A stretch of DNA of 64,000 bases from assembly GCA_024637115.1 (NCBI GenBank), contig JAGXFU010000011.1, positions 1 to 64,000 on the forward strand, written 5' to 3'. The DNA is from Actinomycetes bacterium (GTDB lineage: Bacteria > Actinomycetota > Coriobacteriia > Anaerosomatales > JAGXFU01). A model generated the notes under the pieces. The model worked only from the letters and a program-made list of their open reading frames with translations. It was not told where the DNA came from and made no database searches. Below are positions 26,892-36,811 of the stretch, one piece after another (within the stretch, counting starts at the first letter, position 1; each line of letters opens with the position of its first letter). The position numbers and the translations under genes were made by a program.

Positions 26892-28559
26892 ATGGCTAAA
26901 AAGAACAATCGTTTGCGCGTGATCCCGCTCGGCGGGCTCGACGAAATAGGCAAGAACATGACCGTCATCGAGTACGGCAATGACATGATCCTCATTGACG
27001 CGGGCCTGATGTTTCCCGACGAGGATCACCCTGGTGTCGATCTCATACTTCCCGACTTCAGCTATGTGACCAAGCGAAAAGAGAAGTTGCGCGGAATCAT
27101 CATCACGCATGGTCATGAGGATCATACGGGCGCATTGCCGTATCTTCTGCGTGAGGTGGGGGAGCAGACTCCCATTCTTGGCACCAAGCTCACTCTTGGG
27201 CTCATTAAGGGCAAACTCGAGGAGCACAAGATACGCAAGCCAAAGCTGCGTGAGATTCATGCGGGCGGACACGTCAACATGGGTGTGTTCGGCTTTGACT
27301 TCATGGCTGTGAACCACTCGATCCCTGATGGGGTCGCTGTTCGTGTTCGCACGCCCGTTGGCGACATCCTGCATACCGGCGACTTCAAGCTGGACCAGAC
27401 GCCCATCGATGGCAGACTCACTGACTACGCTGACATTGTTAAGGCGGGCAAGCAGGGAATCATGCTTCTCATGAGCGACTCAACGAACGCCGAGACGGCT
27501 GGCTATACCCGTCCCGAGGCCGAAGTGGGCGCCACCCTGCGCCAGATCATGGCAAGTGCTGATCAGCGCGTGCTGGTCGCCTCGTTCTCGAGCCACATCC
27601 ATCGGGTTCAACAAGTGTGTGATGCGGCCGTCGCGTGTGGCCGCAAGGTGGTTGTAACCGGCCGATCAATGGTGAACAACACGAAGATCGCACGTGAACT
27701 CGGCTATCTGAACATCGCCGACAAGGACATCGTGGATGCATATCAGATGGGTGATATTCCCACTCGCAAAGTATGTGTTCTCTGTACGGGAAGCCAGGGC
27801 GAGCCCCTCTCGGCCCTTGCACGTATGGCCAACGGAGATCACCGAACGGTTCAAATCGAGAAGGGCGACACCGTAATCATCTCCGCATCACCGGTGCCGG
27901 GCAACGAGAAAGCGGTGAGTCGCGTCATCAATCGTCTCACCAAGGCCGGAGCTCACGTCAAGCACAAGGGATCGGACTTCGTGCACGTCTCCGGTCACGG
28001 CGCTGCCGAGGAGCTCAAGCTCATGCTCAACCTCGTGAAGCCGAAGTACTTTGTGCCGATTCACGGCGAGACGCGTCATCTCAAGGCGCATTCCGAACTC
28101 GCCATGAAGGTCGGTGTGCCTGAGAAGAACATCTTCATCCTCGACAATGGCGCATGCCTCGAACTGACTGAGTCGAGTGCGAGGGTATCAGAACATGTGG
28201 AATCAGGCGTGGCCTTCGTTGACGGGCTGTCAGTTGGGGAAATGGGCAATGTGGTCCTCAGGGACAGGCAGCTGCTTGCACGCGACGGCATTGCAACGAT
28301 CGTGATCGCCATCGACGGACAGACCGGCAAACCGATAGGCGAGCCGGAACTCGTCATGCGTGGCGTAGCAGCAGGCGAGGATCAGAAACTGTTCGACGAT
28401 GCCCGCTCGCGAATCGTCAAAACACTCGCGAAGACGGCCAAAGAGGGCGCAACCGATACCAAAGTCGTGAGCAACGCCGTGCGTGAGTCTCTGTCCCAGT
28501 TCCTCTGGGAGAACGTGCGCCGCAGGCCGATGATCATCCCGATCGTTCTGGAGGTCTAA
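26892..28559 (+). CDS. rnj: Ribonuclease J
   Basis: A 555-residue metallo-beta-lactamase/beta-CASP nuclease with 5'-3' exo- and endonuclease activity in mRNA decay and rRNA maturation. Zinc ligands H73, H75, D77 and H78 (ITHGHEDHTGALPYL), then GDFKLDQTP and the beta-CASP block (LLMSDSTNAETAGYTRPE, VSGHGAAEELKLML, PIHGE). The window also encodes RNase Y and PNPase. The stop is adjacent to the uppP GTG start. Confidence 0.96.
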   Translation: MAKKNNRLRVIPLGGLDEIGKNMTVIEYGNDMILIDAGLMFPDEDHPGVDLILPDFSYVTKRKEKLRGIIITHGHEDHTGALPYLLREVGEQTPILGTKLTLGLIKGKLEEHKIRKPKLREIHAGGHVNMGVFGFDFMAVNHSIPDGVAVRVRTPVGDILHTGDFKLDQTPIDGRLTDYADIVKAGKQGIMLLMSDSTNAETAGYTRPEAEVGATLRQIMASADQRVLVASFSSHIHRVQQVCDAAVACGRKVVVTGRSMVNNTKIARELGYLNIADKDIVDAYQMGDIPTRKVCVLCTGSQGEPLSALARMANGDHRTVQIEKGDTVIISASPVPGNEKAVSRVINRLTKAGAHVKHKGSDFVHVSGHGAAEELKLMLNLVKPKYFVPIHGETRHLKAHSELAMKVGVPEKNIFILDNGACLELTESSARVSEHVESGVAFVDGLSVGEMGNVVLRDRQLLARDGIATIVIAIDGQTGKPIGEPELVMRGVAAGEDQKLFDDARSRIVKTLAKTAKEGATDTKVVSNAVRESLSQFLWENVRRRPMIIPIVLEV

Positions 28560-29357
28560 GTGCAGCTCCTCCAGGCGATCATCCTCGGCGTTGTGCAGGG
28601 CTTCGCCGAGTTTTTGCCCATATCATCGTCAGGACACCTGAGGGTCCTTCAAGACGTGTTCGGCTGGGATACCTTCAATCTCGCATTCGACACGATGCTT
28701 CATGTTGCGACACTCCTGGCTGTCGTCATCTACTTCCGTAGTGATCTCGCCCATATGGTGAGCGCCGCATTCTCGCGCGGGCCAGAATCCGCAACCGATC
28801 GAAGACTGGCCTGGCTGATTGTGGTTGCCACGATTCCGACAGGCATTATCGGGCTCACGGCCGGAGACTGGTTCGAGAACGCGGATCTACTCTGGGTGGG
28901 AGTTGCATTCTTGATCACCGCCGGATTCCTGGCGCTGACCGACTTGCTCTCTAAGCACTCGATTCACAGCGCTTCGAATCTGTCGTGGCCACGCGCAGTG
29001 CTCGTGGGGATCGCACAGGGAATCGCCATCATGCCCGGCATCTCCCGTGCGGGTGCGACCATGGCGACCGGCCTCGGCGTTGGCCTTGATCGCGAACAGG
29101 CCGCCCGTTTCTCATTTCTGCTCTCCACGCCCATCATCTTGCTCGCCGGCGCCAAGCAGGCGCTCGATGTTGTGACCGAAGGCATCGCCATGCCTCCGCT
29201 GTACGTCTCGGTGGCCGCGTTCGCTGCTGCAGCGATAACGGGCTACGTCGCGATTGCCGGACTCATGTCCTACATCCGCAAACACTCCTTCTATCCTTTC
29301 GCCATCTACACGGCAGTCATGGGTGTTGCCGTGATAACCTGGCGATTGATGAACTAG
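28560..29357 (+). CDS. uppP: Undecaprenyl-diphosphatase
   Basis: A 265-residue membrane phosphatase that recycles undecaprenyl diphosphate for peptidoglycan synthesis (BacA/UppP). The active-site motif GFAEFLPISSSGHL and the second motif MPGISRAGATMATGL are both intact, with seven to eight helices. GTG at 28560 follows the rnj TAA without a gap. Raised expression of such enzymes gives bacitracin tolerance in other species. Confidence 0.95.
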   Translation: MQLLQAIILGVVQGFAEFLPISSSGHLRVLQDVFGWDTFNLAFDTMLHVATLLAVVIYFRSDLAHMVSAAFSRGPESATDRRLAWLIVVATIPTGIIGLTAGDWFENADLLWVGVAFLITAGFLALTDLLSKHSIHSASNLSWPRAVLVGIAQGIAIMPGISRAGATMATGLGVGLDREQAARFSFLLSTPIILLAGAKQALDVVTEGIAMPPLYVSVAAFAAAAITGYVAIAGLMSYIRKHSFYPFAIYTAVMGVAVITWRLMN

Positions 29358-29376
29358 CGGGCGAGGAGAGATAACC

Positions 29377-31635
29377 GTGTCCCCAGCTGACAAGCGCAAG
29401 AGTACCCGCGGTTCCGCCAAGTCCGGCTCGCGTTCGAAGAAGACATCTGAGCCGGTCGGACTTGATCACGACACACGCAACGACATCTACGGCATCATTC
29501 TGAGCGCCGTAGCGGTCGCCCTCGCCATCGCCGTTCTCTCTGAAGGTACTGGCCTGCTTGGTGGCTTTGTGGCAACCCTGCTGAGACGCGGTTTCGGTCT
29601 GGGTGCATATGTTGTCCCCGTCTTGCTTCTTCTGTGGGGCGTGAGCTTCTTTGTGACCGCCTTTGCGATCAGCGAGCGACGTGTGGGCTCCGGGCTTGGA
29701 CTTGTGCTGCTGTCCGTCATCTCGATGATCGCCGTACCGGCGCCATTGGACCGAATGTTTGAGGCTACGATCGTTGAGACCCACGGTGGCTATCTCGGTG
29801 GTAGTCTCGCCTGGGTACTGGTGTCTCTTGTGGGTTCTACGATTGCCTACGTACTGCTGACCGCAGCGCTACTCACCGGACTCGTCATCACGGGCCTCTC
29901 GATATCGGGAATCGTCGAGTGGATCACGGAGTCATTCTCCTCAGGACGCACCGAGAACGCGAAGTCGGGTCGCAGCGAACGCTCTCGCGCAGGCCGGACG
30001 GTTCCACTTGACGACCTTGACGACGCGGCATTGCCTGAGATTGCGCGTAGTCGACCCGCAGCCCGGTCTCGATCGAGCAAGAATTCCCCACCCGACCCGG
30101 AGCAGCGCAAAAAGACCGTGCCCACACCGCGTGCGGTTGCTCCGCGAGCAATGGAAGGCTTTGAGCTTCCGTCGAGTTCACTGCTTGCCAAGACGTCGGA
30201 AAGCGCATCGAAGCATCGTTCGACCGACAAAGAACTCAAGGGCGTTGCGCGCCTGATTGAAGATACGCTCGCAACGTTCGACATCCCGGCCACGGTTCAG
30301 AACTGGATCGCCGGACCAACCGTCACGATGTTCGAGATCGCGTTGCCGCGAGGCGTGAAGGTCAACCGTGTGACCACGCTCTCCGACGACATCGCCCTTG
30401 CGCTCGCTGCACCAACGGTTCGAATCCTTGCGCCGATCCCCGGCAAGTCGCTTGTGGGCATCGAAGTACCCAATGAGCATCGCTCCACCGTTACCCTTGG
30501 AGATGTTCTTGCCTCGCATCCACCGGCAGACGGCGGACCGCTTCTCCTCGGCATCGGAAAAGACGTCTCCGGCGAGAGCATCGCCGCAGACCTCGCCACC
30601 ATGCCGCACCTGCTGATCGCAGGCTCTACGGGCACCGGCAAGTCCGTCTGCATCAACGCGTTGCTCACCAGCATTCTCATGCGTGCCACGCCGAGCGAAG
30701 TTCGCCTCATCCTGATCGACCCCAAGCGAATCGAACTCTCGCTCTACAACGGCGTACCGCACCTGTACGTCCCTGTGGTGACCGAGCCAAAAGAGGCCGC
30801 CAGCGCGTTGCATTGGGCGGTCGCCGAGATGGAGTCTCGCCTCAAGAGACTTCAGAAGGCCGGTGCCCGCAACATCGGTCAGTACAACTTGATGGTGCAC
30901 GAGGGCAAAGCGCCCGAGGATGCCGAGGAAATGCCCTACCTCGTCATCGTCATCGACGAACTGGCGGACCTCATGATGGTTGCCGCCAAGGAGGTCGAGG
31001 AATCGATCTGCCGTATCGCCCAGCTTGCGCGCGCCGCCGGCATCCATCTCATTGTGGCAACCCAGCGTCCCAGCACCGATATCATCACCGGCCTCATCAA
31101 GACCAACATCACGAACCGCATCGCGTTTGCGGTATCGAGCTCAATCGACAGCCGGGTCATCCTTGACGGTTCCGGTGCAGAAAAGCTCGTTGGACTCGGC
31201 GACATGCTGTTCTCGACACCGGCACTCGCAAAGCCGAAGCGAATCCAGGGAGCATATGTCTCTGAAGATGAGACGGCGGCAGTGATGACTCACCTGAGAG
31301 CCCAGGCAGAACCCGAGTATCACGAGGAGATCCTGCATCTCAAAGTCTCTACCGGCGGCGGCAGCGGGGGAATGGACGCTGGCGGGGACGATGATCCGCT
31401 GTTGTGGGAAGCAGCAGATATCGCCGTCACCAGCGGCATGGGGTCGACATCACTTCTCCAGCGTCGCCTCAAAGTCGGCTACGCGCGAGCGGGACGTATC
31501 ATGGACATGCTCGAGGCAAAGGGGATCGTGGGCGCTCCGGACGGCAGCAAGCCGCGCGAGGTTCTCGTGGATATCGAGGATCTCGAATCCATCAAGTCAT
31601 TCGAACGCCAAGACGCACTTGAGGAGAGGGAGTAG
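29377..31635 (+). CDS. ftsK: DNA translocase FtsK/SpoIIIE
   Basis: A 752-residue septal DNA pump. Four N-terminal membrane helices (about 38-190), a basic linker, then alpha/beta motor domains with Walker A GSTGTGKS at 416-423 and Walker B LVIVIDELADLM, FAVSSSIDSRVILD, and a C-terminal gamma winged helix (about 680-752, LLQRRLKVGYARAGRIMD) that reads KOPS/SRS sequences. The GTG start at 29377 lies 19 nt after uppP. Size is close to B. subtilis SpoIIIE. Confidence 0.96.
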   Translation: MSPADKRKSTRGSAKSGSRSKKTSEPVGLDHDTRNDIYGIILSAVAVALAIAVLSEGTGLLGGFVATLLRRGFGLGAYVVPVLLLLWGVSFFVTAFAISERRVGSGLGLVLLSVISMIAVPAPLDRMFEATIVETHGGYLGGSLAWVLVSLVGSTIAYVLLTAALLTGLVITGLSISGIVEWITESFSSGRTENAKSGRSERSRAGRTVPLDDLDDAALPEIARSRPAARSRSSKNSPPDPEQRKKTVPTPRAVAPRAMEGFELPSSSLLAKTSESASKHRSTDKELKGVARLIEDTLATFDIPATVQNWIAGPTVTMFEIALPRGVKVNRVTTLSDDIALALAAPTVRILAPIPGKSLVGIEVPNEHRSTVTLGDVLASHPPADGGPLLLGIGKDVSGESIAADLATMPHLLIAGSTGTGKSVCINALLTSILMRATPSEVRLILIDPKRIELSLYNGVPHLYVPVVTEPKEAASALHWAVAEMESRLKRLQKAGARNIGQYNLMVHEGKAPEDAEEMPYLVIVIDELADLMMVAAKEVEESICRIAQLARAAGIHLIVATQRPSTDIITGLIKTNITNRIAFAVSSSIDSRVILDGSGAEKLVGLGDMLFSTPALAKPKRIQGAYVSEDETAAVMTHLRAQAEPEYHEEILHLKVSTGGGSGGMDAGGDDDPLLWEAADIAVTSGMGSTSLLQRRLKVGYARAGRIMDMLEAKGIVGAPDGSKPREVLVDIEDLESIKSFERQDALEERE

Positions 31636-32412
31636 ATGGCCGACACACTCGGTGACATGCTTGCCACCGCACGTCGCGGCGCGGGCAAGACCATCGCTGA
31701 CATGGAGTCGGCCACGCGCATCCGCGGGCGAATGATCAACGCCCTCGAAAAGGGCGAATATGACGCGCTGCCCGTTGCCGCCTACGTGCGCGGCTACATC
31801 ATCAGCTACGCAAAGTATCTCGATATCGATCCGGAACCGCTGCTCAAGAAGTACGCCGAGGAGTCCGCCGAGGTGCCGCATGAATCGATGCGCCTGCCAC
31901 AACAAGTCGTTCCTCGGCGGCACGAAACCCATGCCGTGCCATACCGAACAGCCGTGTTGCTTGTTGCCGCTATCATCGTGGTGGCGTTGGTCGTCTGGGG
32001 TATCGGTCGATTGAGCGGACGCGCCGAGGACCCGATGCCGCTGCCGCCCGTTCCTGAGAGCACTGCCACGCCGGAACCCGAGGTGACCCAGACATCTCCC
32101 GCGGTCGTCACCACTGAGACACTCGATCCCGAGCAGGTCACACCCGCAGCTGCCGGTGACCCGTTCACTCTCACCGTCAGGATTGCCGAGGATGGCGCAT
32201 CGTGGCTGAGAGTCACTATCGACGGACTCATTGCCTATGAGGGCACCCTGGCCGGAGGCGAAAGCAAGGAATGGGAAGTAACCGACAGCGCAACGCTGCG
32301 GGTCGGAAAGCCGACGGCGGTGACCGTTCTTCGCAACGGAACACCAACAGAGATTCCCTTGAACGCAAACACGCCCGAAATGACCCTATCAGTGACCGAC
32401 GTTACGGAATAG
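31636..32412 (+). CDS. rodZ: RodZ-like helix-turn-helix membrane protein (DUF4115)
   Basis: A 258-residue protein: cytoplasmic HTH_25 domain (1-75, LGDMLATARRGAGKTIADMESATRIR), one membrane segment (about 104-125, TAVLLVAAIIVVALVVW), a Pro/Thr linker and an outer DUF4115 domain (about 170-258). Equivalent to B. subtilis YmfM/RodZ, which links the MreB cytoskeleton to the wall. Starts directly after the ftsK stop. Confidence 0.85.
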   Translation: MADTLGDMLATARRGAGKTIADMESATRIRGRMINALEKGEYDALPVAAYVRGYIISYAKYLDIDPEPLLKKYAEESAEVPHESMRLPQQVVPRRHETHAVPYRTAVLLVAAIIVVALVVWGIGRLSGRAEDPMPLPPVPESTATPEPEVTQTSPAVVTTETLDPEQVTPAAAGDPFTLTVRIAEDGASWLRVTIDGLIAYEGTLAGGESKEWEVTDSATLRVGKPTAVTVLRNGTPTEIPLNANTPEMTLSVTDVTE

Positions 32413-32448
32413 CGTCGCATCGCTCTTGATCCAGAGGAGGAACGCACG

Positions 32449-32946
32449 ATGGCAAAAGATCAGAGTTTTGATATCGTCTCCCAGGTTGACATGCAGGAGG
32501 TCGACAACGCGGTGCAGCAGGCCGCAAAAGAGCTTGTACAGCGATACGACCTCAAGGACACCGGATCCACGGTGAGTCTCGACAAGACCGCAGCGACGAT
32601 CACCGTCTCGGCTCCGAGCGATTTCGTTGCGGGTCAGGTCGTAGACATCCTTGGCAGCAAGTTCGTCAAGCGCGGTATCGACCTCATGGCGATCTCATGG
32701 GGTCAGGCCGAAACTGCAGCCGGCAGTACGGTTCGCAAGACAGGAACCATCATCGACGGCATCGAGATCGATCTTGCAAAACGTATCAATCGCGAGATCA
32801 AGGATGAGAAGTTCAAGGTGAAGGTCCAGATCGAGGGCGATAAGCTGCGCGTAAGCGCCCCAAAGCGCGATGAGCTCCAGACCGTGATCGCCTTCGTAAA
32901 GGGCAACGACTACGGCATCCCGCTCCAGTTCACGAACTACCGCTAG
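32449..32946 (+). CDS. YajQ family cyclic-di-GMP-binding-type protein
   Basis: A 165-residue cytoplasmic protein with the YajQ (DUF520) pattern: SFDIVSQVDMQEVDNAVQQA at the start, then YDLKDTGSTVSL and the ending GIPLQFTNYR. Some YajQ proteins bind cyclic di-GMP and act with transcription factors; this one is untested. ATG at 32449 with AGGAGG upstream. Confidence 0.92.
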   Translation: MAKDQSFDIVSQVDMQEVDNAVQQAAKELVQRYDLKDTGSTVSLDKTAATITVSAPSDFVAGQVVDILGSKFVKRGIDLMAISWGQAETAAGSTVRKTGTIIDGIEIDLAKRINREIKDEKFKVKVQIEGDKLRVSAPKRDELQTVIAFVKGNDYGIPLQFTNYR

Positions 32947-32960
32947 GCGTATACATTCCA

Positions 32961-34283
32961 ATGCCGAACGACACACCTTCCGGACCTTCCATGCGCCCCT
33001 CCGTCCACTTCATCACCCTGGGTTGCCCTAAGAACGAGGTCGACACGGAAAAGATGCGTGCCGCAGTGGTCGCTGGGGGCTTTGAGCTTGCGACCGACAT
33101 CGAAGATGCTGGTGTCGCGATCCTCAACACGTGCGGCTTCATCCAAGATGCGGTGGAGGAGTCGATCGCTGAGCTGCTCGATCTCGCGGAGTGGCGCGAT
33201 GAACGCGCCGGACGCCGCCTCATCATGGCGGGCTGCATGGTGTCGCGCTATGGAGACGACCTTGCTACCGAACTCAGCGAGGTCGACGGATTTCTGCCGG
33301 TGGCCAATGAGGCGAGTATCGCTATGCTTCTGGCCGACCTCACCTCAACGGAACTGGCCGATCCGGCGCCAGCAGCGTCCAGACTCGACAGCGGCCCTTC
33401 GGCGTATCTGCAGATAGCTGACGGCTGTCATCGTGCGTGCGCCTACTGCACGATTCCGTCGATTCGCGGTCCGTATCGATCGAGACCGCTCGCCGAGATC
33501 GTCGCAGAAGCAGAACTCCTCGTATCACTCGGCGCGCGTGAGATCGTCCTGATTGGACAGGACATCTCAGCGTACGGCCGCGACCTGGAGGACGCACATG
33601 GGCTCCTGGACGTCATCTCAGCTGTCGCGGCAATCCAAGACGTTCACTGGATTCGTTTGATGTATGTACAGCCGGACGGCGTGACACCGCGACTCCTTGA
33701 GACGATGGCCGCAGAACCCAAGGTCTGCAACTACCTCGACATGCCGCTCCAGCATTCGACACCGTCTGTGCTTCGAGCCATGCGACGTTCCGGATCCGCC
33801 CAGGAGTTTCTGGCGTTGCTCACCACGATCCGCAAAACAGTGCCGGATGTCGTGCTGAGAACGACCGTCATTGCGGGCTTTCCCGGAGAGACGAGCGCCG
33901 ACGCGCAGGAACTGACCGATTTCATCACGGCAGCAGACTTTGACTATGTGGGCGTCTTTCCGTACTCACCTGAAGACGGCACCGAAGCCGCGTCTATGGA
34001 CGATATCCCGCCAGAGCACATACGCCTTGCGCGGGCGCAAGCAGTGCGAGACGCGGCGGATGAGGCGGGCGAGGCGCGCAGCGCAGCTCGGATTGGACAG
34101 ACCCTTGAAGTCCTTTCAGAGGGTCTGGACGCTGACGGCGTGCCTGTGGGACGCTGGAGAGGTCAGGCGCCGGACGTGGATGGTATCGTCACCCTGGACC
34201 GCGACGTGCCGGCTGGCACATTCGTAGATGTGCGAATCACCGAAACGCTCGGCTACGACCTGGAAGGCGAAGTGCTGGAGTGA
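32961..34283 (+). CDS. rimO: Ribosomal protein S12 methylthiotransferase RimO
   Basis: A 440-residue radical SAM enzyme that methylthiolates an Asp of S12. An N-terminal UPF0004 domain with FITLGCPKNEVDTEKM, C-rich positions in NTCGFIQDA and AGCMVSRYG, the radical-SAM cluster C156/C160/C163 (CHRACAYC), then a C-terminal TRAM domain. ATG 32961 or the M at 32991. Overlaps pgsA by 4 nt. Confidence 0.94.
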   Translation: MPNDTPSGPSMRPSVHFITLGCPKNEVDTEKMRAAVVAGGFELATDIEDAGVAILNTCGFIQDAVEESIAELLDLAEWRDERAGRRLIMAGCMVSRYGDDLATELSEVDGFLPVANEASIAMLLADLTSTELADPAPAASRLDSGPSAYLQIADGCHRACAYCTIPSIRGPYRSRPLAEIVAEAELLVSLGAREIVLIGQDISAYGRDLEDAHGLLDVISAVAAIQDVHWIRLMYVQPDGVTPRLLETMAAEPKVCNYLDMPLQHSTPSVLRAMRRSGSAQEFLALLTTIRKTVPDVVLRTTVIAGFPGETSADAQELTDFITAADFDYVGVFPYSPEDGTEAASMDDIPPEHIRLARAQAVRDAADEAGEARSAARIGQTLEVLSEGLDADGVPVGRWRGQAPDVDGIVTLDRDVPAGTFVDVRITETLGYDLEGEVLE

Positions 34284-34915
34284 CAGCTTCTCTGAATGTG
34301 GCTAACAGGGTGACCCTTCTTCGGATGTTCTTCATTCCGGTGTTTGTTGTCGCGCTTCTCGGCAGATTCCCCGACTGGGGGCCGATATGGGCAGCCGTGA
34401 TCTTCACGATTCTTGCAGCCACCGATGCAGTCGACGGCTATCTCGCCCGGAGCCGCAATGAAGTCACGAACCTTGGCAAGCTCCTGGACCCACTCGCCGA
34501 CAAGCTGCTTGTAACAGCGGCGCTTGTTGCTCTCGTTGAACTGGGAAGCCTTCCGGCGTGGATCGCACTCGTAATCATCTCGCGTGAGTTCATCGTTACG
34601 GGCTTGCGCATGATCGCCGTGGTCGAAGGGCGCGTCATTGCTGCGGGCGCCTTTGGAAAGCTCAAAACGGTACTTCAGATCGTCGCGATCGTTGGATTCA
34701 TCATCAAAGACAGCGGGCCCGTGGCCGATCTCGGTGAGCTTGTGTGGGCGGGCGGCCTATTCGTTCCGTACTTGAACATCCTCGCATGGGCGATCATGGC
34801 AGCCGCCTTGATCCTTACTATCTGGTCGATGGTGGACTACTTCTACCATGCACGCGATGTGATCATCCTTCCGGGAAAGAACCCGACGACCAAGGCTGAA
34901 TCCAAGGAGTCGTGA
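34280..34915 (+). CDS. pgsA: CDP-diacylglycerol-glycerol-3-phosphate phosphatidyltransferase
   Basis: A 211-residue membrane enzyme making phosphatidylglycerol phosphate. The CDP-alcohol signature DAVDGYLARSRNEV followed by GKLLDPLADKLL is intact. GTG start overlaps the rimO TGA and the stop overlaps cinA. It has the same fold as the PssA-like gene at 2806 but a clearly different subfamily. Confidence 0.94.
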   Translation: MTASLNVANRVTLLRMFFIPVFVVALLGRFPDWGPIWAAVIFTILAATDAVDGYLARSRNEVTNLGKLLDPLADKLLVTAALVALVELGSLPAWIALVIISREFIVTGLRMIAVVEGRVIAAGAFGKLKTVLQIVAIVGFIIKDSGPVADLGELVWAGGLFVPYLNILAWAIMAAALILTIWSMVDYFYHARDVIILPGKNPTTKAESKES

Positions 34916-36144
34916 TGGAATCGACAGCCCTGACCGCTGCCATCGTCACAGTTGGCAGCGAGCTCACCGACGGGCTCGGCCTTGATACCAACTCCCAGGA
35001 GATCGCGCGCGCTCTCTCCGGCAATGGATACCGCGTAGTCGAAATGGTCTCGGTTGCCGACGACCACGCTACACTGACCGCTGCGCTTAGGCGCCTTACA
35101 TCAGCGCATACCCTCGTGATCGTCACAGGCGGCCTAGGTCCCACGCATGACGACATAACCCGTGAGGCGGCGTCTGAAGCCCTTGGAGTACCCCTTCAGG
35201 TAGATGTCGGCCTGATGAAGGAGCTTGCGACTGTTTCTCAGCGGCACGTAGACGCCACGGCGGCCGAACAGGTCTTTGAACAGGCACGTGTTCTTGAAGG
35301 CGCCACGGTTCTCGACACACACAGCGGCACGGCACCCGGTCAGGTAGCAGCTACGCCCGCCGGACGGCTCGTTTTGCTGCCGGGACCTCCCCGTGAGATG
35401 CGCGAGATGCTCGAGCGTGTGCTTCCCGAATCGGCGGACATCACACGGGTCCTCGGTTGTGTGGGCATCTCCGAGTCAGACGCGCAATTGACGGCACAAC
35501 GGGTGCTCGGCGACATCCCGGACATTCGCCTCACGGTACTCGCCACGCCCGGAAGTGTGCGGGTCGTCTTGGTGAGCGAAGGTGTGGACGCCGGTCGCCT
35601 CGACGAAGTCTCCTCGGCAGTCGAGAAGGTGCTCGGCGACCACTGCTATGCAACCGACGGCAGCTCACTTGCCGAGACAGTTCTTGCTCAGGCACGAAGG
35701 CGCGGTCGCACGTTGGCAACCGCCGAGTCGTGCACCGGAGGACTCGTGGGAGCGGCGCTTACGACGATTCCCGGCTCATCGCATGCGTATCTCGGCGGCG
35801 TGGTCGCCTACGCGAACGAAGTGAAACGCGACGTGCTCCGCGTTGCTCCCGAGCTGCTCGCCAGCCATGGCGCGGTGAGTGGAAAAGTCGCCATGGCAAT
35901 GGCGAATGGCGTTCGCGAATGCCTGAGTGCGGACGTGGCGGTGTCAGTGACCGGAGTAGCAGGGCCTGATGGTGGAACGCCGGAGAGACCCGTGGGGCTC
36001 GTCTGGTTTGCCATCTCCGATGCAACGGGCAGCATAGCTGTGCGACGAAACCTATTCGGTGACCGCGATGGCGTGCGAGAACGCGCTACGGTCACGGCGC
36101 TCGATCTTCTTCGGCGTCGACTAACAGGACTTGAGGTCATATAG
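34915..36144 (+). CDS. cinA: CinA family protein (competence/damage-inducible, NMN amidase)
   Basis: A 409-residue protein with an N-terminal MoaB-like domain (VTVGSELTDGLGLDTNSQEI, TGGLGPTHDD) and a C-terminal PncC amidase domain (TLATAESCTGGLVGAAL, SVTGVAGPDGGT). CinA recycles NMN and is linked to recA in Gram-positives. Start ATG 34915 or the in-frame GTG at 34912, overlapping the pgsA stop. Confidence 0.94.
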   Translation: MESTALTAAIVTVGSELTDGLGLDTNSQEIARALSGNGYRVVEMVSVADDHATLTAALRRLTSAHTLVIVTGGLGPTHDDITREAASEALGVPLQVDVGLMKELATVSQRHVDATAAEQVFEQARVLEGATVLDTHSGTAPGQVAATPAGRLVLLPGPPREMREMLERVLPESADITRVLGCVGISESDAQLTAQRVLGDIPDIRLTVLATPGSVRVVLVSEGVDAGRLDEVSSAVEKVLGDHCYATDGSSLAETVLAQARRRGRTLATAESCTGGLVGAALTTIPGSSHAYLGGVVAYANEVKRDVLRVAPELLASHGAVSGKVAMAMANGVRECLSADVAVSVTGVAGPDGGTPERPVGLVWFAISDATGSIAVRRNLFGDRDGVRERATVTALDLLRRRLTGLEVI

Positions 36145-36146
36145 AG

Positions 36147-36731
36147 ATGCGTGCATTCGTTGGAATCGACCTGGACCCTGCTTTGCGTGAAGCGCTCGTA
36201 GCCGGATGCGATGAGATCAAGTTCGCCGAATCGGGTTGGCGGGATCAGAAATGGGTTCCCCGCGAGAATCTGCATCTCACGCTGAAGTTCCTTGGCGACA
36301 TCCCTAATGATGCGTTTGACGAATTCACGGACGATCTACGCGCTGCGCTCGCGGGCGTCGCCGGCTTCTCGCTCCCGGTCGCTCATCTGTTCGCGCCCGT
36401 CCCGAGCGTCAAGCGCGCAACGATGATCTGGTCAACGCTCGATGATCCGGATGGCCGCTGTGCTGACCTCGCAGACCGTGTCGATGAGGTGGCCGGCACC
36501 TTTGGCGTGCTTCCCGACACCAGAGACTTCACGCCGCACATCACGCTGTGTCGGGCAATCCGCCCGCGCGCCCTGCGCTCCGCAGAAGCTGCCGAGGAGA
36601 AGGCTCGCGGCTTGCTTGCACCCGGCGAGGCCGCGCCCACCATGTCAGTGGGTGCTGTTACCTTCTTCACCAGCACACTGACACGCCAACGACCTGAATA
36701 CGAACAGGTCTCGGTGATCCCGCTGGATTGA
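36147..36731 (+). CDS. thpR: RNA 2',3'-cyclic phosphodiesterase (ThpR)
   Basis: A 194-residue 2H phosphoesterase. Both catalytic HxTL motifs are visible (HLTLKFLG at about residue 46 and HITLCR at about residue 131), with [17 protein letters not shown] at the start and the usual VTFFTSTL near the end. Starts 2 nt after cinA. Its stop falls next to the recA promoter. Confidence 0.93.
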   Translation: MRAFVGIDLDPALREALVAGCDEIKFAESGWRDQKWVPRENLHLTLKFLGDIPNDAFDEFTDDLRAALAGVAGFSLPVAHLFAPVPSVKRATMIWSTLDDPDGRCADLADRVDEVAGTFGVLPDTRDFTPHITLCRAIRPRALRSAEAAEEKARGLLAPGEAAPTMSVGAVTFFTSTLTRQRPEYEQVSVIPLD

Positions 36732-36760
36732 TTGACATCGAACGTGTGTTCGTATACGTT
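36732..36760 (+). promoter_or_regulatory. recA promoter with a perfect SOS box
   Basis: TTGACA (-35, 36732-36737) and a weak -10 near 36753-36760 (TATACG or TACGTT) flank the LexA box CGAACGTGTGTTCG at 36739-36752, which matches CGAAC-N4-GTTCG exactly. LexA bound between -35 and -10 would block polymerase, so recA-recX is predicted to be SOS-controlled. Confidence 0.85.
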
Positions 36761-36811
36761 CTGTGCAGCCACTCAGGGTCACCCACTGAAGCGCAAAGGA
36801 GCAGGGGAGAC

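Noticed and set aside
30417-30440. A tRNA-like GGTTCGAATCC string inside ftsK
   Set aside because: It encodes the conserved TVRILAPIPGKS of FtsK; no cloverleaf.
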